Assembly (NCBI GenBank): GCA_051653605.1 | Contig: JBOFWL010000145.1 | Span: 434,001 to 498,000, forward strand | From: JBOFWL01 sp051653605 | GTDB taxonomy: Bacteria > Spirochaetota > Brevinematia > Brevinematales > Brevinemataceae | Length of the DNA: 64,000 bases | Direction: 5' to 3' | Shown here: one piece after another, positions 34,173 through 43,656 of the stretch | Layout: each line of letters begins with the position of its first letter | Numbering within the stretch: position 1 is the stretch's first letter | Notes under the pieces: generated by a model | Database searches by the model: none | What the model saw: only the letters and a program-made list of their open reading frames with translations | Told to the model about the DNA's origin: nothing | Program-made: the position numbers and the translations under genes

Positions 34173-35209
34173 TGTTTTTGATTGTCTTTATTTTTATTAT
34201 ACTGGTAGTTGCTCTTGGTTTGATTTTTTACCTTCGCTATCGAGGGGCATCATCTGGAATCTATACCAAAAATGCGCCACTCTTTTTATCCAGCGACGAA
34301 ACTATCGAATTTCTTGGTAGTCGAGCCGATCTTACCGCCGAAGAAAAAACAATGCTAGAAAAACTCATTACTATTGGGGGGACAAACCGTCTTCATACGG
34401 CATTGGATGGTGCAGAAGTAGGTCGCCGTTGGTTGATTAATACGCGTAAACTCATTCAAAATAACATTTCACTCACTCCCCCCGAAAAAGAAGATTATGA
34501 ATACTTCCTTTACGAGATATTTCGAAAAATATCCCTTGCTAGAGCTGCTCTCCATCCCCAACTAATGCATCTTAAAAATATTTCTATGGGGCAATCGGTG
34601 GAAATAAAAATTGCCGGTATGCAAACGATGGTGGCAGATATTGTATCGGCGAATGCTACGGGAGTAGTGTTTACACTTTCCGAATCAGATTTTCTTGCTC
34701 TAGAATCCAATTATAAGGTACGTACAAAGATAGTTGTTTCCTTTTGGAAAGAGATGGACGCCGGCTACTCTTTTCGAGGCGAGATAGAATTTATCACAAG
34801 AAAAAAACAATCCTATGAAATGAGCGTTAAAGCAACGTCATCGCTAAAACGTTCTAAGGTTCGTAAATATCCTCGAAAAGCCACAGAGATTCCCGCGCGA
34901 TTTCGTGTAGGAACTGTTTCTGTCGATTCTGATAGTGGGGCTCTCAACCAGCAGTTTGATCGTCTTGCCCTAAGCCTTGTTAATGAGGTCAGCCCTAAGG
35001 GATGTGTGCTTCTTTCTCATCTTCCTATGCCGCCGGATAGTACGCTCTTGATGGAGTTTCCCCTTCTTGATAAAGTTTTACAGGTTAAGGCTTTAGTGAG
35101 GTCTATCACTTTTTATGATACGATATACTCTATAGGATTGGAATTTATCGACATTTCGCGATCGGATATAGTATATATCTACCGCCTTATCTACCCTGAA
35201 GATAACTAA
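34169..35209 (+). CDS. Membrane-anchored PilZ-domain protein (possible c-di-GMP receptor)
   Basis: 346 residues. A transmembrane segment at 2-22 is followed by a helical region. Next is a YcgR-like N-terminal barrel (about 138-215, MGQSVEIKIAG...ADIVSANATGVVFTL), then a PilZ domain starting at the RxxxR motif RKYPR (232-236). The second c-di-GMP motif normally reads D/NxSxxG; here it is EVSPKG with an Asn one place earlier, so binding may be altered. YcgR-type proteins slow flagellar motors or control adhesion. The ATG overlaps the upstream stop (ATGATG). Its membrane anchor is unlike soluble YcgR or the Borrelia PlzA. Confidence 0.75.
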   Translation: MMFLIVFIFIILVVALGLIFYLRYRGASSGIYTKNAPLFLSSDETIEFLGSRADLTAEEKTMLEKLITIGGTNRLHTALDGAEVGRRWLINTRKLIQNNISLTPPEKEDYEYFLYEIFRKISLARAALHPQLMHLKNISMGQSVEIKIAGMQTMVADIVSANATGVVFTLSESDFLALESNYKVRTKIVVSFWKEMDAGYSFRGEIEFITRKKQSYEMSVKATSSLKRSKVRKYPRKATEIPARFRVGTVSVDSDSGALNQQFDRLALSLVNEVSPKGCVLLSHLPMPPDSTLLMEFPLLDKVLQVKALVRSITFYDTIYSIGLEFIDISRSDIVYIYRLIYPEDN

Positions 35210-35218
35210 GGAGTTTTC

Positions 35219-35428
35219 ATGCAAATTGTAAAATCTATTTTTAGTGCGATTATTGTAATTGTTTTTGCGACTTTCACCTTGCAAAATTTACAATCGGTAA
35301 CAATCAACTTTTTTTCTTTTCACTTTGGTGCGGTGCCTCTTTTTCTTGTAATTATTTTTGTTTTTGTAGCAGGGTTTATTACGGGGCGTTTTACAGCATG
35401 GATGAAATCTGCTTTTACTAAAAAATAA
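35219..35428 (+). CDS. LapA/DUF1049-type small membrane protein
   Basis: 69 residues with two transmembrane helices (about 5-22 and 38-60). The pattern TLQNLQSVTINFFSFHFGAVPLFLVIIFVFVAGFITGR is characteristic of the LapA domain. In E. coli LapA helps regulate LPS assembly; the spirochaete role is unknown. TAAGGAG sits upstream, and the stop overlaps the ATG of radA by one base. Confidence 0.75.
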   Translation: MQIVKSIFSAIIVIVFATFTLQNLQSVTINFFSFHFGAVPLFLVIIFVFVAGFITGRFTAWMKSAFTKK

Positions 35429-36783
35429 TGGCAAAAAAAACAAGTCTTTGGTGTTGTAGCGAGTGTGGAAATGAAAGCCCCAAGTTATTGGGGAAATGTC
35501 CCTCCTGCGGTCATTGGAATACTTATAAAGAAGTTACATTGACAAGTCGAGGGGGGAGTGCGAAATCTTCTTCTGTTTTCACATCGGATACCCGCCCTGA
35601 AAAAATAGGAACTATCTCAACAACGACGTTAGATCGAATCAATACTGGAATCCAAGAATGGGATCGCGTACTCGGGGGAATGGTTGCTGGTCAGGCAGTT
35701 CTGCTTTCGGGCGAGCCTGGCATTGGCAAAAGTACTTTGCTTCTTCAAGCAGCCCAGCGATTATCACAAAAGGGTGCAGTGCTTTATATCAACGGAGAAG
35801 AAAGCTCTAGTCAAGTTAAACTGCGAGCTGAGCGATTAGGCATTCAAAGTGAAGATCTCTTTCTTTATCCCGAGACTGATCTCGACGCTATTCTTCATAT
35901 TCTTTCTGTCGAAACGCCAGCATTTCTTATTGCTGATTCTCTTCAAACGCTTAGCGATCCTTCTCTAGACAGTGCTCCTGGTTCTTTGCCACAAATGAGA
36001 AGTTGCACGCAAGCGCTTGTTCGAGCCTGTAAAACAAAAGGCATACCTGCGGTTCTTGTAAGCCACGTAACTAAAGATGGTGCCATTGCAGGCCCGAAGG
36101 CAGTTGAACATTTAGTAGACACCGTTCTCTTTCTTGAAAGCGATACAAGAGGGATTTATCGAGTGCTTAGAGCATTAAAAAATCGTTTTTGTGCCACGGA
36201 TGAGGCTGGTTTTTTTGAAATGGGCACACAAGGTTTAATCGCTGCAGATGATCTTAGTGGGGCATTTGTTTCTATACATGATGAAGAAGTATTTGGTTCT
36301 GCTATTTTTGCACACTCCGAAGGTCAGAGAGTTTTTCCTATTGAGATACAAGCATTGTGCCATATGTCGGGGCAAAATTATCCTCGTCGCACGGCAGAGG
36401 GCTTAGATTACAATAGGCTCGCCTTATTGTCAGCAGTGGTAGAGAAGCAATTAAGAATTCCTCTCTTTAAAAATGATGTCTATGCAAATATTACGGGAGG
36501 GCTTTCTGTTAGTGATCCTTCCTCAGATTTACCACTAATAGCGGCACTTTGTTCATCGTTCAAAGAGAAACCTATCCCTCAAAACTCTGTTTTCTTTGGA
36601 GAGGTGGGGCTTTCTGGAGAGTTACGCCCAGTTCGAGGTATGGAAAAACGCATTAAAGAATGTGCACGGCTTGGGTTCAAATCTATCTATCTCCCTTATG
36701 CAAAAAACTCGAAAGAACTCTTTGCTAATTACCCTGTGCGTCCACTTCGGCATGTTACCGAGCTGATTTCAGTCCTTTTTTAA
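35428..36783 (+). CDS. radA: DNA repair ATPase RadA
   Basis: RadA is a branch-migration helicase acting with RecA. The 451-residue protein has the C4 zinc finger (C10, C13, C24, C27), Walker A GEPGIGKST (95-103) and a C-terminal Lon-like domain ending in GELRPVRGMEKRIKEC. The family-specific KNRFG motif reads KNRFC here (251-255); the K, N and R residues that matter for function are kept. It is translationally coupled to the LapA gene and ends the murC-radA operon. Confidence 0.95.
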   Translation: MAKKTSLWCCSECGNESPKLLGKCPSCGHWNTYKEVTLTSRGGSAKSSSVFTSDTRPEKIGTISTTTLDRINTGIQEWDRVLGGMVAGQAVLLSGEPGIGKSTLLLQAAQRLSQKGAVLYINGEESSSQVKLRAERLGIQSEDLFLYPETDLDAILHILSVETPAFLIADSLQTLSDPSLDSAPGSLPQMRSCTQALVRACKTKGIPAVLVSHVTKDGAIAGPKAVEHLVDTVLFLESDTRGIYRVLRALKNRFCATDEAGFFEMGTQGLIAADDLSGAFVSIHDEEVFGSAIFAHSEGQRVFPIEIQALCHMSGQNYPRRTAEGLDYNRLALLSAVVEKQLRIPLFKNDVYANITGGLSVSDPSSDLPLIAALCSSFKEKPIPQNSVFFGEVGLSGELRPVRGMEKRIKECARLGFKSIYLPYAKNSKELFANYPVRPLRHVTELISVLF

Positions 36784-36822
36784 TAAAATAAACCTTAGAT
36801 TTAAAATGAATTGAAAAACATC

Positions 36823-36851
36823 TTGTTTTATGTTGTGAAATGATATATAAT
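36823..36851 (+). promoter_or_regulatory. Predicted promoter of the transglutaminase-like lipoprotein gene
   Basis: TTGTTT, 17 bases, TATAAT. The -10 box ends five bases before the first ATG, so the transcript would start at the start codon. Confidence 0.65.
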
Positions 36852-36856
36852 TAGAG

Positions 36857-37897
36857 ATGATGAGAAATATACCTTTGTTTTGTCTTGTTGGCATTATTAG
36901 TGCCGCTTGCTCTATTGATGCGATGTCTATCCAAGATTACAACGGGGAACAGCCCGATCAACATCTAGAATCAACCCCCAACACCGACAACAATGTTGGT
37001 AATAATACCAATGAAATAGTAATTCCAGCGGTGCCGCCGGTATTAAATACTGCGGTGTATTATGGGCGAAGTTTGCTTTCTGGAGAAGAACTCAAAGCTT
37101 ACGATTACATGTTTGATCGTTTCCGGAATTTTGAATCTAATAGAGATATCTATGCCGATACTGCTCACCGAGTTTTTTATAACTTTACCGAGCAAGGTAT
37201 TCAGCTTACTTCTTCGTCACAAGTCAATCTGATTACACGATATATTATCAACGATCACCCAGAATTTTATCAATCAAGCCTTAGTGCTGCTAGGGATTTA
37301 GTGCTTAACAATGGTTATGTAAGTACTTTTTATAATAAGCCTATGTCGGGCGTTGTTTCGAGAGATCAATTTGATGCTGCTAGCCAAGAAATCGAAACGG
37401 AAGTGCTTAAGATGTTATCTGTTCTCAATCCTGGGATGACAGATGCTCAAAAAATCCGAGCCTTACATGATACCTTTCTTAATCACGTTAATTATAGTAT
37501 GTCTTCTTCTCATCGTGTTTCCGATATTTATGGGGCTTTGGTTCAGCAGCGGGCCCTTTGTGAGGGTTATGCCCGTGCCTTTACCTATCTTCTTCAACGA
37601 GCAGGAATTACCGCTTTCTATAACACAGGAGAAATGAGATCCAGCGAGACCACCAGCGATTGGGGCTTGCATGCTTGGGTTATTGTTCATCTTGAAGGCG
37701 CTTGGTACGCCATTGATATTACCAGCGATGATGGCATTGGAGGCTCGGGGTATCATCATAGTTATTTCCTTATGGGGTCTACAGAGTTTAACAAAACTCT
37801 TCGTTATGTTGATGCCGCAGGGAATAATCAGTCGGCTTACCCTACGCTGCCTACGTTATCAAGTGCTAATTATCCATTAAGCGCTACTGCTTATTAA
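36857..37897 (+). CDS. Lipoprotein with a transglutaminase-like (cysteine protease fold) domain
   Basis: 346 residues. MMRNIPLFCLVGIISAAC is a lipoprotein signal (Cys18). A short Asn/Thr-rich linker follows, then a helical region. The catalytic domain has C235 (RALCEGYARAFTYLLQ), H272 (LHAWVIVHL) and D287 (WYAIDIT), the Cys-His-Asp triad order of transglutaminase-like proteins, which mostly act as proteases or cell-wall amidases. The triad looks complete. Two adjacent ATGs (36857, 36860) are possible starts. No ribosome site is available because the promoter sits right on top of them, so a leaderless mRNA is likely. Confidence 0.85.
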   Translation: MMRNIPLFCLVGIISAACSIDAMSIQDYNGEQPDQHLESTPNTDNNVGNNTNEIVIPAVPPVLNTAVYYGRSLLSGEELKAYDYMFDRFRNFESNRDIYADTAHRVFYNFTEQGIQLTSSSQVNLITRYIINDHPEFYQSSLSAARDLVLNNGYVSTFYNKPMSGVVSRDQFDAASQEIETEVLKMLSVLNPGMTDAQKIRALHDTFLNHVNYSMSSSHRVSDIYGALVQQRALCEGYARAFTYLLQRAGITAFYNTGEMRSSETTSDWGLHAWVIVHLEGAWYAIDITSDDGIGGSGYHHSYFLMGSTEFNKTLRYVDAAGNNQSAYPTLPTLSSANYPLSATAY

Positions 37898-37927
37898 CTT
37901 CTTCTTAATATTTAAATGAAAATTTTC

Positions 37928-37954
37928 CCTTCTCGTTTTGAGGAGGGTTTTTTA
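37928..37954 (+). terminator. Intrinsic terminator
   Basis: CCCTTCTC/GAGGAGGG (one G-U pair), five-base loop, six Ts. Confidence 0.8.
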
Positions 37955-37995
37955 ATATCAACACCTCAATTTTGAGTAAGCTCCCCCCTCTCGCC

Positions 37996-38024
37996 TTGAC
38001 AAAGATGGGATGATTGCTTATAAT
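37996..38024 (+). promoter_or_regulatory. Perfect-consensus promoter of valS-pepF
   Basis: TTGACA, exactly 17 bases, TATAAT: all twelve positions match the sigma-70 consensus. No T-box-like leader follows. Confidence 0.85.
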
Positions 38025-38051
38025 TGTAAACGTATCTTAAAAGGAGAAGCT

Positions 38052-40682
38052 ATGCTGCCCGATTACAATCCCGCGCAATTCGAAGGCGCCCTCATGCAGG
38101 AAGATTTTGAAGCAAAAAGGTTTCGTTCGGAGATTAAATCCGATAAAAAAGCTTACACCATTGTGATGCCTCCTCCTAACGTTACGGGGATGCTCCACAT
38201 GGGACATATTTTGAATAATACAATACAAGATGTGCTTATCCGCTACAAAAGAATGAATGGTTTTGAGTCTTGCTGGATTCCAGGGCTTGATCACGCCTCG
38301 ATTGCTACCGAAAGTAAGGTCACTCGCTGGCTAATGGGGCAAAATATCAATAAATTCGAGATTGGACGCGAAAAATTTCTTGAATATGCAATGAGCTGGA
38401 AAGACCAATATGGTGGGATTATCAATAACCAACTTCGGCGGCTTGGAGTCTCCTGCGATTGGACACGCGAACGCTTCACTATGGATCCAGAGTATTCTCA
38501 AGAAGTTCTCCAATCCTTCATCGATCTCTACAATGAGGGGCTTATTTACAAAGGCACGCGCATGGTTAATTGGTGCCCTGTTACTAAAAGTGCTATTTCC
38601 GACGAAGAAGTCGAACATATAGAAGAACAAGGTTCACTTTGGCATTTTTCTTACCCCATTAAAGACTCAAAAGATACTATTATTATTGCAACTACTCGCC
38701 CAGAAACAATGTTTGGCGACTCTGCTGTAATGGTTAACCCCAATGATGAGCGTTATAAACACCTTATTGGTAAAACGGTTCTTCTTCCTCTTGTTAATCG
38801 GGAAATTCCAATTATTGGAGATGACTACGTCGACCCTACTTTTGGAACAGGGGCAGTAAAGGTTACACCAGCGCACGATGTTAACGACTACGAAGTTGGT
38901 AAACGGCACAACCTTCCTCATCATGCAATTTTTACTAACGATGCACATCTGAATAATTCTGTTCCCGAATCTTATCGAGGGCTTGATCGATTCGAAGCTC
39001 GTTCTGCAGTTGTTGCAGCCATGAAACACCTCGGGCTTGTCGACAAGATTGAGGCACATACTCATAAAGTAGGGTATTCTCAGCGAGGGCATGTTCCTAT
39101 CGAGCCTATGCTTTCTGAGCAGTGGTTCATGAAAATGAAGCCCCTCGCCGAACCTGCAAGAAAACTCGTCGAAGAAGGGCAGATCAATTTCTACCCCGAT
39201 CATTGGAAAAAAACTTACTACTATTGGCTTGATAATATTAAAGATTGGTGTATTTCTCGCCAGCTTTGGTGGGGGCATCGAATCCCTGTTTTTACTTGTG
39301 AATGTGGCTTTCAAAAGGCTTCTCTCGAGGCTGTTAATGAGTGCCCTAACTGTAAAAAAGTGATGAAACAAGAAGATGACGTGCTGGATACGTGGGCTTC
39401 TTCTTGGTTGTGGAGTTATGCGGTACACCGCAATGATGAGGATCGCACATACTATCATCCTACCGATACCCTTGTAACAGGGCCAGATATCATTTTCTTC
39501 TGGGTTGCACGTATGATTATGGCGGCATGGCATTTTAGAAAAGAGATTCCCTTCAAAAATGTCTACTTTACGGGGATTATTCGGGATGAACAGGGTCGAA
39601 AAATGAGTAAATCCTTAGGGAATTCTCCCGACCCTCTTGATGAGATGGACACCTATGGGGTAGATGCACTTCGTTATACGATTATTCGCCTTGCACCAAC
39701 AGGGAATGATATTCTCTACTCCTCAGAAAAAGTAGAGCAAGGTAAGTTTTTCGCTAATAAAATTTGGAACGCTGCACGGTTTTTAGTGATGTATGCCGAA
39801 CAAAATAATTTTGATACCAAAGAAATCAAGGATGCTCACCTGCTTGATTACCCTATCGATGATTTTGATAAAAGTATCGTTGTTCGTTTCCATCAAACTT
39901 TAAAATCATACCATGAAGGCTTTGAAAAATTTCGTTTTAATGATGTGGCAAAATGCCTTTATGATTTTATCTGGGGAGATTTTTGTGATCGCTATATTGA
40001 AAGCTCTAAATATGCCTTATCCAGCCCCGACCCAGAAGTGCGTATGGCCAAATTGCAAGTAGCGCTTGTTCTTTTTCGGCGAATTCTTCGTATGCTCCAC
40101 CCTGTAATGCCCTTTATTAGTGAAAAATTGTGGCAAGATGTCTTTGGCGAAAAAAATCTCGCCTTTGCCTCTTTTCCTCTTTACCGTGATGTGGAACAAT
40201 TTCACTCAGAGAACAGCAGCATGTATCGCCTCGAGAAAATTGTTTATCTTATTCGTGAGCTTCGTGCGGAAAGCAATGTGCCCCCCTCTGCAACTCCACA
40301 GGGAATTATTTCGGCAGGCACTGGTCTAAATCATTTTTTACGTCGAAATGCACCTGTTATCCAGAAGCTAGCTCGACTATCATCCCTTGAAATTGTGGAT
40401 ACAGGGCGAACAGCACAAAAAGGCGAGGCTGTTCGATCAGAGCATGATTTTCAAGTTTTCCTTAATTTAGAAGGAACAATTGATAAAGAACAGGAAATTG
40501 CTCGTCTTAATAAAGAAATTGCCCGTTTAGAAGGCGTTCGTCGCGCTTTTGAAGGCAAACTTAGTAATCAACAATTTATTTCGAAGGCACCAGCAGAAGT
40601 TATTGCCAAAGAAAAAACAAAACTTGAAGAGATTAAAAGCGAACTTCATAAAAATCAAGAAGCTTTGAAAACATGGCTTTAG
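38052..40682 (+). CDS. valS: Valyl-tRNA synthetase
   Basis: 876 residues from the ATG after AAGGAGAAGC; the upstream in-frame codons overlap the promoter. Class I signature HMGH at 49-52 (within PPPNVTGMLHMGHILNN), the CP1 editing domain (TTRPETMFGDSAVMV, then GTGAVKVTPAHD) and KMSKS at 517-521 identify ValRS. A zinc-knuckle-like pair, CEC at 416-418 and CPNC at 431-434, sits just before the KMSKS half. The C-terminal 65 residues form the tRNA-binding coiled coil. It charges tRNA-Val in the cytoplasm. Confidence 0.97.
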   Translation: MLPDYNPAQFEGALMQEDFEAKRFRSEIKSDKKAYTIVMPPPNVTGMLHMGHILNNTIQDVLIRYKRMNGFESCWIPGLDHASIATESKVTRWLMGQNINKFEIGREKFLEYAMSWKDQYGGIINNQLRRLGVSCDWTRERFTMDPEYSQEVLQSFIDLYNEGLIYKGTRMVNWCPVTKSAISDEEVEHIEEQGSLWHFSYPIKDSKDTIIIATTRPETMFGDSAVMVNPNDERYKHLIGKTVLLPLVNREIPIIGDDYVDPTFGTGAVKVTPAHDVNDYEVGKRHNLPHHAIFTNDAHLNNSVPESYRGLDRFEARSAVVAAMKHLGLVDKIEAHTHKVGYSQRGHVPIEPMLSEQWFMKMKPLAEPARKLVEEGQINFYPDHWKKTYYYWLDNIKDWCISRQLWWGHRIPVFTCECGFQKASLEAVNECPNCKKVMKQEDDVLDTWASSWLWSYAVHRNDEDRTYYHPTDTLVTGPDIIFFWVARMIMAAWHFRKEIPFKNVYFTGIIRDEQGRKMSKSLGNSPDPLDEMDTYGVDALRYTIIRLAPTGNDILYSSEKVEQGKFFANKIWNAARFLVMYAEQNNFDTKEIKDAHLLDYPIDDFDKSIVVRFHQTLKSYHEGFEKFRFNDVAKCLYDFIWGDFCDRYIESSKYALSSPDPEVRMAKLQVALVLFRRILRMLHPVMPFISEKLWQDVFGEKNLAFASFPLYRDVEQFHSENSSMYRLEKIVYLIRELRAESNVPPSATPQGIISAGTGLNHFLRRNAPVIQKLARLSSLEIVDTGRTAQKGEAVRSEHDFQVFLNLEGTIDKEQEIARLNKEIARLEGVRRAFEGKLSNQQFISKAPAEVIAKEKTKLEEIKSELHKNQEALKTWL

Positions 40683-40694
40683 AAGGAGGCCCCG

Positions 40695-42410
40695 ATGCCT
40701 AGACAACTCCAAGAACGCACTCCAAAATTTTACAAAGGTGAAATAAACCCTTTCGATTTAACAAATCTTAATCAGTGGACGGATCAATTAAAAGAATTTC
40801 CACTAGATACGGTTGATCAATTAGAGGAATTTGTCACACGAATTAATGAACTTGCGCATCTCCTAAAGGATTCCATGGCAGATATCTATATCAAAATGAC
40901 GTGCCATACTGATGATAAAGAACTTGAAAAAAAATACGCGGCTTTTCATCAGAATGTTGTGGCGACATTCGCCCCCATCGATTTTGCCCTCAAAAAACGT
41001 ATCTTGGCAGCACCCTGCCTAGAGGCTTGGTCTAAAGAAAGCCCTGATACTAGAAATTTATTGGTTAAATGGCTTAAAAAAGATGTTGACTTTTTCCGTG
41101 AGGAGAATATACCTCTCTCCACAAAGGAAAGTGAATATGGCGTAAAATATCGAAGCATAACTGGTGGTATGGTTGTCAATTTTCAAGGTGAAGAAAAAAC
41201 ACTTCCCGAGCTAGCTGTTTACCTTAAAAACCCCGATCGTGCTGTCCGTGAAAGTGCATGGCGTACGCGTGTTAATAAAATGTTGGAACACAAGCAAGAG
41301 CTCAATGATCTTTTTGATAACTTAGTTGATCTTCGCCAAAAAATGGCGGCTAATACAGGCTATGCCAACTATCGAGATTATGCCCATCCTCTAAAGGGTC
41401 GATTTTCCTACTCTGTGCAGGATGTACTTAACTTCCAAGAAGCGGTTGAAGAAGAAATAGTTCCCCTCATTAAGGAATTAAATGATCATCGTAAAAGTCA
41501 ACTCGGACTTCCCGAGCTACGCCCTTGGGATTTAGCAGTATCTCCCGATGGCAGTGTCCTCAAGCCTGTGCCTGACCCTTCTCAATTAGCCGATAAAGGT
41601 ATCGAAATTTTGCTTGCCACCGATGAATGGACAGGAGATAATTTTGCTTCAATGAAAGAAAGCGGGCTGCTTGATTTAGTCAACCGTAAAAATAAGGCTC
41701 CAGGAGGATATTCATACCCTCTCTATAAATATGGCGCCAGTTTTATCTTCATGAATGCCGTGGGAATTCATAGCGATCTCACTACACTTGTTCATGAGGC
41801 TGGGCATGCTATGCATGAATTTGCAGCTGCAGATCTTCCTTATACCGGAATTCTTGACCTCAATATGGAGGCAGCCGAACTTGCGTCGATGAGTATGGAA
41901 ATGCTGTCGATGCCTCATTGGAATCTTGCCTACAACGCAAAGGATTATAAAAAATCAATGAGAGACCAACTCGAAGACGTGGTGCGTTTCTTTCCATGGT
42001 GTGTGACGGTGGATGGATTCCAGCAACAAATTTACACCGATGCTTCCGATGCTTCTTCCCGAGAAAAAGCTTTTCTGGATTTGTCTCGTCGTTTTAGTGG
42101 AGCAACGGGCGTCAACTGGGATGGCTTAGATGCAGAACGTGCTGCGATGTGGCTTTTTCAGCTCCATATTTTTGAGGTTCCTTTCTACTATATTGAATAT
42201 GGCATTGCTCAAATGGGTGCGTTGGCGGTTTATCGAAAATATAAGCAAAATCCCCAGCAGGCATTGGCGGATTATAAAGCATTCCTTCACTTAGGCAGCA
42301 CACGTCCTTTGGAGTACTTGTATAAAACGGCAGGTATCGAGCTTAAATTTACGCGCGAGTACCTCAAAGAAATCGCAGATTTTGTCCGCGAAGAGCTTCA
42401 TTCTTTATAA
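40695..42410 (+). CDS. pepF: M3-family oligoendopeptidase (PepF-like)
   Basis: 571 residues, no signal peptide. The metalloprotease motif HEAGH (367-371) is followed by the third zinc ligand region DLNMEAAELASMSMEML, the standard M3 layout. PepF-type enzymes degrade short peptides in the cytoplasm. AAGGAGG precedes the ATG, 12 bases after valS, with which it is co-transcribed. Confidence 0.92.
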   Translation: MPRQLQERTPKFYKGEINPFDLTNLNQWTDQLKEFPLDTVDQLEEFVTRINELAHLLKDSMADIYIKMTCHTDDKELEKKYAAFHQNVVATFAPIDFALKKRILAAPCLEAWSKESPDTRNLLVKWLKKDVDFFREENIPLSTKESEYGVKYRSITGGMVVNFQGEEKTLPELAVYLKNPDRAVRESAWRTRVNKMLEHKQELNDLFDNLVDLRQKMAANTGYANYRDYAHPLKGRFSYSVQDVLNFQEAVEEEIVPLIKELNDHRKSQLGLPELRPWDLAVSPDGSVLKPVPDPSQLADKGIEILLATDEWTGDNFASMKESGLLDLVNRKNKAPGGYSYPLYKYGASFIFMNAVGIHSDLTTLVHEAGHAMHEFAAADLPYTGILDLNMEAAELASMSMEMLSMPHWNLAYNAKDYKKSMRDQLEDVVRFFPWCVTVDGFQQQIYTDASDASSREKAFLDLSRRFSGATGVNWDGLDAERAAMWLFQLHIFEVPFYYIEYGIAQMGALAVYRKYKQNPQQALADYKAFLHLGSTRPLEYLYKTAGIELKFTREYLKEIADFVREELHSL

Positions 42411-42440
42411 AAAAATCCCCCTTTCAACAGGGGGTTTTTT
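42411..42440. terminator. Bidirectional terminator
   Basis: CCCCCT/AGGGGG stem flanked by A and T tracts, between convergent pepF and the metallo-hydrolase gene. Confidence 0.85.
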
Positions 42441-42453
42441 AATGAATAAACAT

Positions 42454-43074
42454 TTAGAGGCTGCGAAAATATTGTCTCGATTCGCCAATGGTAAAGGGAG
42501 AGCCATGCCCAGCATAGACGATTGTTTTATCGTCGAAGCCAAGCATAAGTTTTAAGCTTTCTTTTAGCTCGTCAAAACTGCTTCCTGGTAGATCATATCT
42601 TCCAAACGAGCCACCCTCAAACATTACATCTCCACCAAAAATAATATTTTCTTGGCTATTGAAAAAAATTGTATGGTCGTAGGCATGGCCTGGTGTATGA
42701 TAACATTGCCATTCTTGCCCACAAGCTGAGAGAGAGGATTTTTTTTCGTTGTAAGTCCAATCTGGGGCGGGGGCTGTTACAGGGGCTTCCCATCTAAAGG
42801 AAAGATTTTCCTGAGGATTGGGAAGAGTTTTTTTAGCTAATTCATGAGCGCAAATGATAGCCTCGGGAAAAGCCTGCTTTAACTCTACTAACCCAGCAAT
42901 ATGGTCTATATGCCCGTGTGTAATGAAAATATGGGTTGGAGTATAGCCTTTAAGACGCTCAAAAACAACCTCCATCTCATATCCTGGGTCGACAACAAGA
43001 GCTGTTTTTGATGAATCATCGGTGTAAATATAACAATTTTCACCAAACATTCCGTTGAGGTGCGTTATAATCAT
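42454..43074 (-). CDS. Metallo-beta-lactamase-fold hydrolase (glyoxalase II-like)
   Basis: 206 residues. THGHIDH (the THxHxDH zinc motif, near residue 51) is followed by HTPGHAYDH and FGGDVMF, and finally a His in VYAGHGS. All metal ligands of the fold are present. Proteins of this short type include hydroxyacylglutathione hydrolases and persulfide dioxygenase relatives; the substrate cannot be told from sequence. GAGGTTT lies upstream of the ATG. Confidence 0.88.
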   Translation of the reverse strand: MIITHLNGMFGENCYIYTDDSSKTALVVDPGYEMEVVFERLKGYTPTHIFITHGHIDHIAGLVELKQAFPEAIICAHELAKKTLPNPQENLSFRWEAPVTAPAPDWTYNEKKSSLSACGQEWQCYHTPGHAYDHTIFFNSQENIIFGGDVMFEGGSFGRYDLPGSSFDELKESLKLMLGFDDKTIVYAGHGSPFTIGESRQYFRSL

Positions 43075-43111
43075 AGAAACCTCGTTATTTTCTTTTTGTA
43101 GTTTGAAAAAT

Positions 43112-43654
43112 TTAATTAAGAGGAGCAGCCTTGTTATTAAAAATATACTGCGACATTATAAATTCCCCTCGACGTTGAGTGTTTTTTAAACTCATATTAC
43201 TCATTTTTTTCTTAGGAAAGAGGGGAATGCCATCTCCTAATAAGACAGGAGCTTGGGCAAGGTGTAACTCGTTGATAAGATTTTTTTCCCAACATTGGCT
43301 GGCTAAATTGAATCCACCAACAAGCCAGATAATTTTATTTTCGGGTAATACAGGGAGAGAATAGAGAAAATTCTCAATATCACCTGAGATAAAGAAAATA
43401 TTTTCTTCGTTTTGATGAGGTTGTCGAGTGAAAATATAACAAGGAATATTTTTATAAGGCCAGTCGATTCCAAAAGAGAGAATTTTTCTATAAGTAGAGC
43501 CACCCATAAAAATAATTCCAACTTGCTGAATAAACTCTCCATAACCATTATCACCATCACTGGGGGTTTGCTCTAGCCAATCAATATTTCCATTTTTATC
43601 GGCGATGAACCCATCTAGACTACTTGCAACATAATAAACGATGCGGTTATTCAT
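43112..43654 (-). CDS. Dihydrofolate-reductase-like protein (RibD C-terminal family)
   Basis: 180 residues beginning RIVYYVASSLDGFIADKNGNIDWL, the opening block of YyaP/YwjB-type DHFR-like reductases. IIFMGGSTYRKIL and IWLVGGFNLASQ supply the two NADPH-binding glycine motifs. These proteins lack a known substrate in most species; classical FolA is less likely because its ppWxlPeD loop is absent. The ATG is two bases after the sugar transferase stop with GGGGAG upstream, so translation is coupled. Confidence 0.85.
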   Translation of the reverse strand: MNNRIVYYVASSLDGFIADKNGNIDWLEQTPSDGDNGYGEFIQQVGIIFMGGSTYRKILSFGIDWPYKNIPCYIFTRQPHQNEENIFFISGDIENFLYSLPVLPENKIIWLVGGFNLASQCWEKNLINELHLAQAPVLLGDGIPLFPKKKMSNMSLKNTQRRGEFIMSQYIFNNKAAPLN

Positions 43655-43656
43655 TA

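Noticed and set aside
37955..38051. T-box leader ahead of valS
   Set aside because: A perfect promoter lies 28 bases before the ATG, leaving no room, and no T-box sequence is present.
38667..39533. 288-codon open frame on the minus strand inside valS
   Set aside because: Shadow of valS: Cys/His/Asn-rich, without domain logic or ribosome site.
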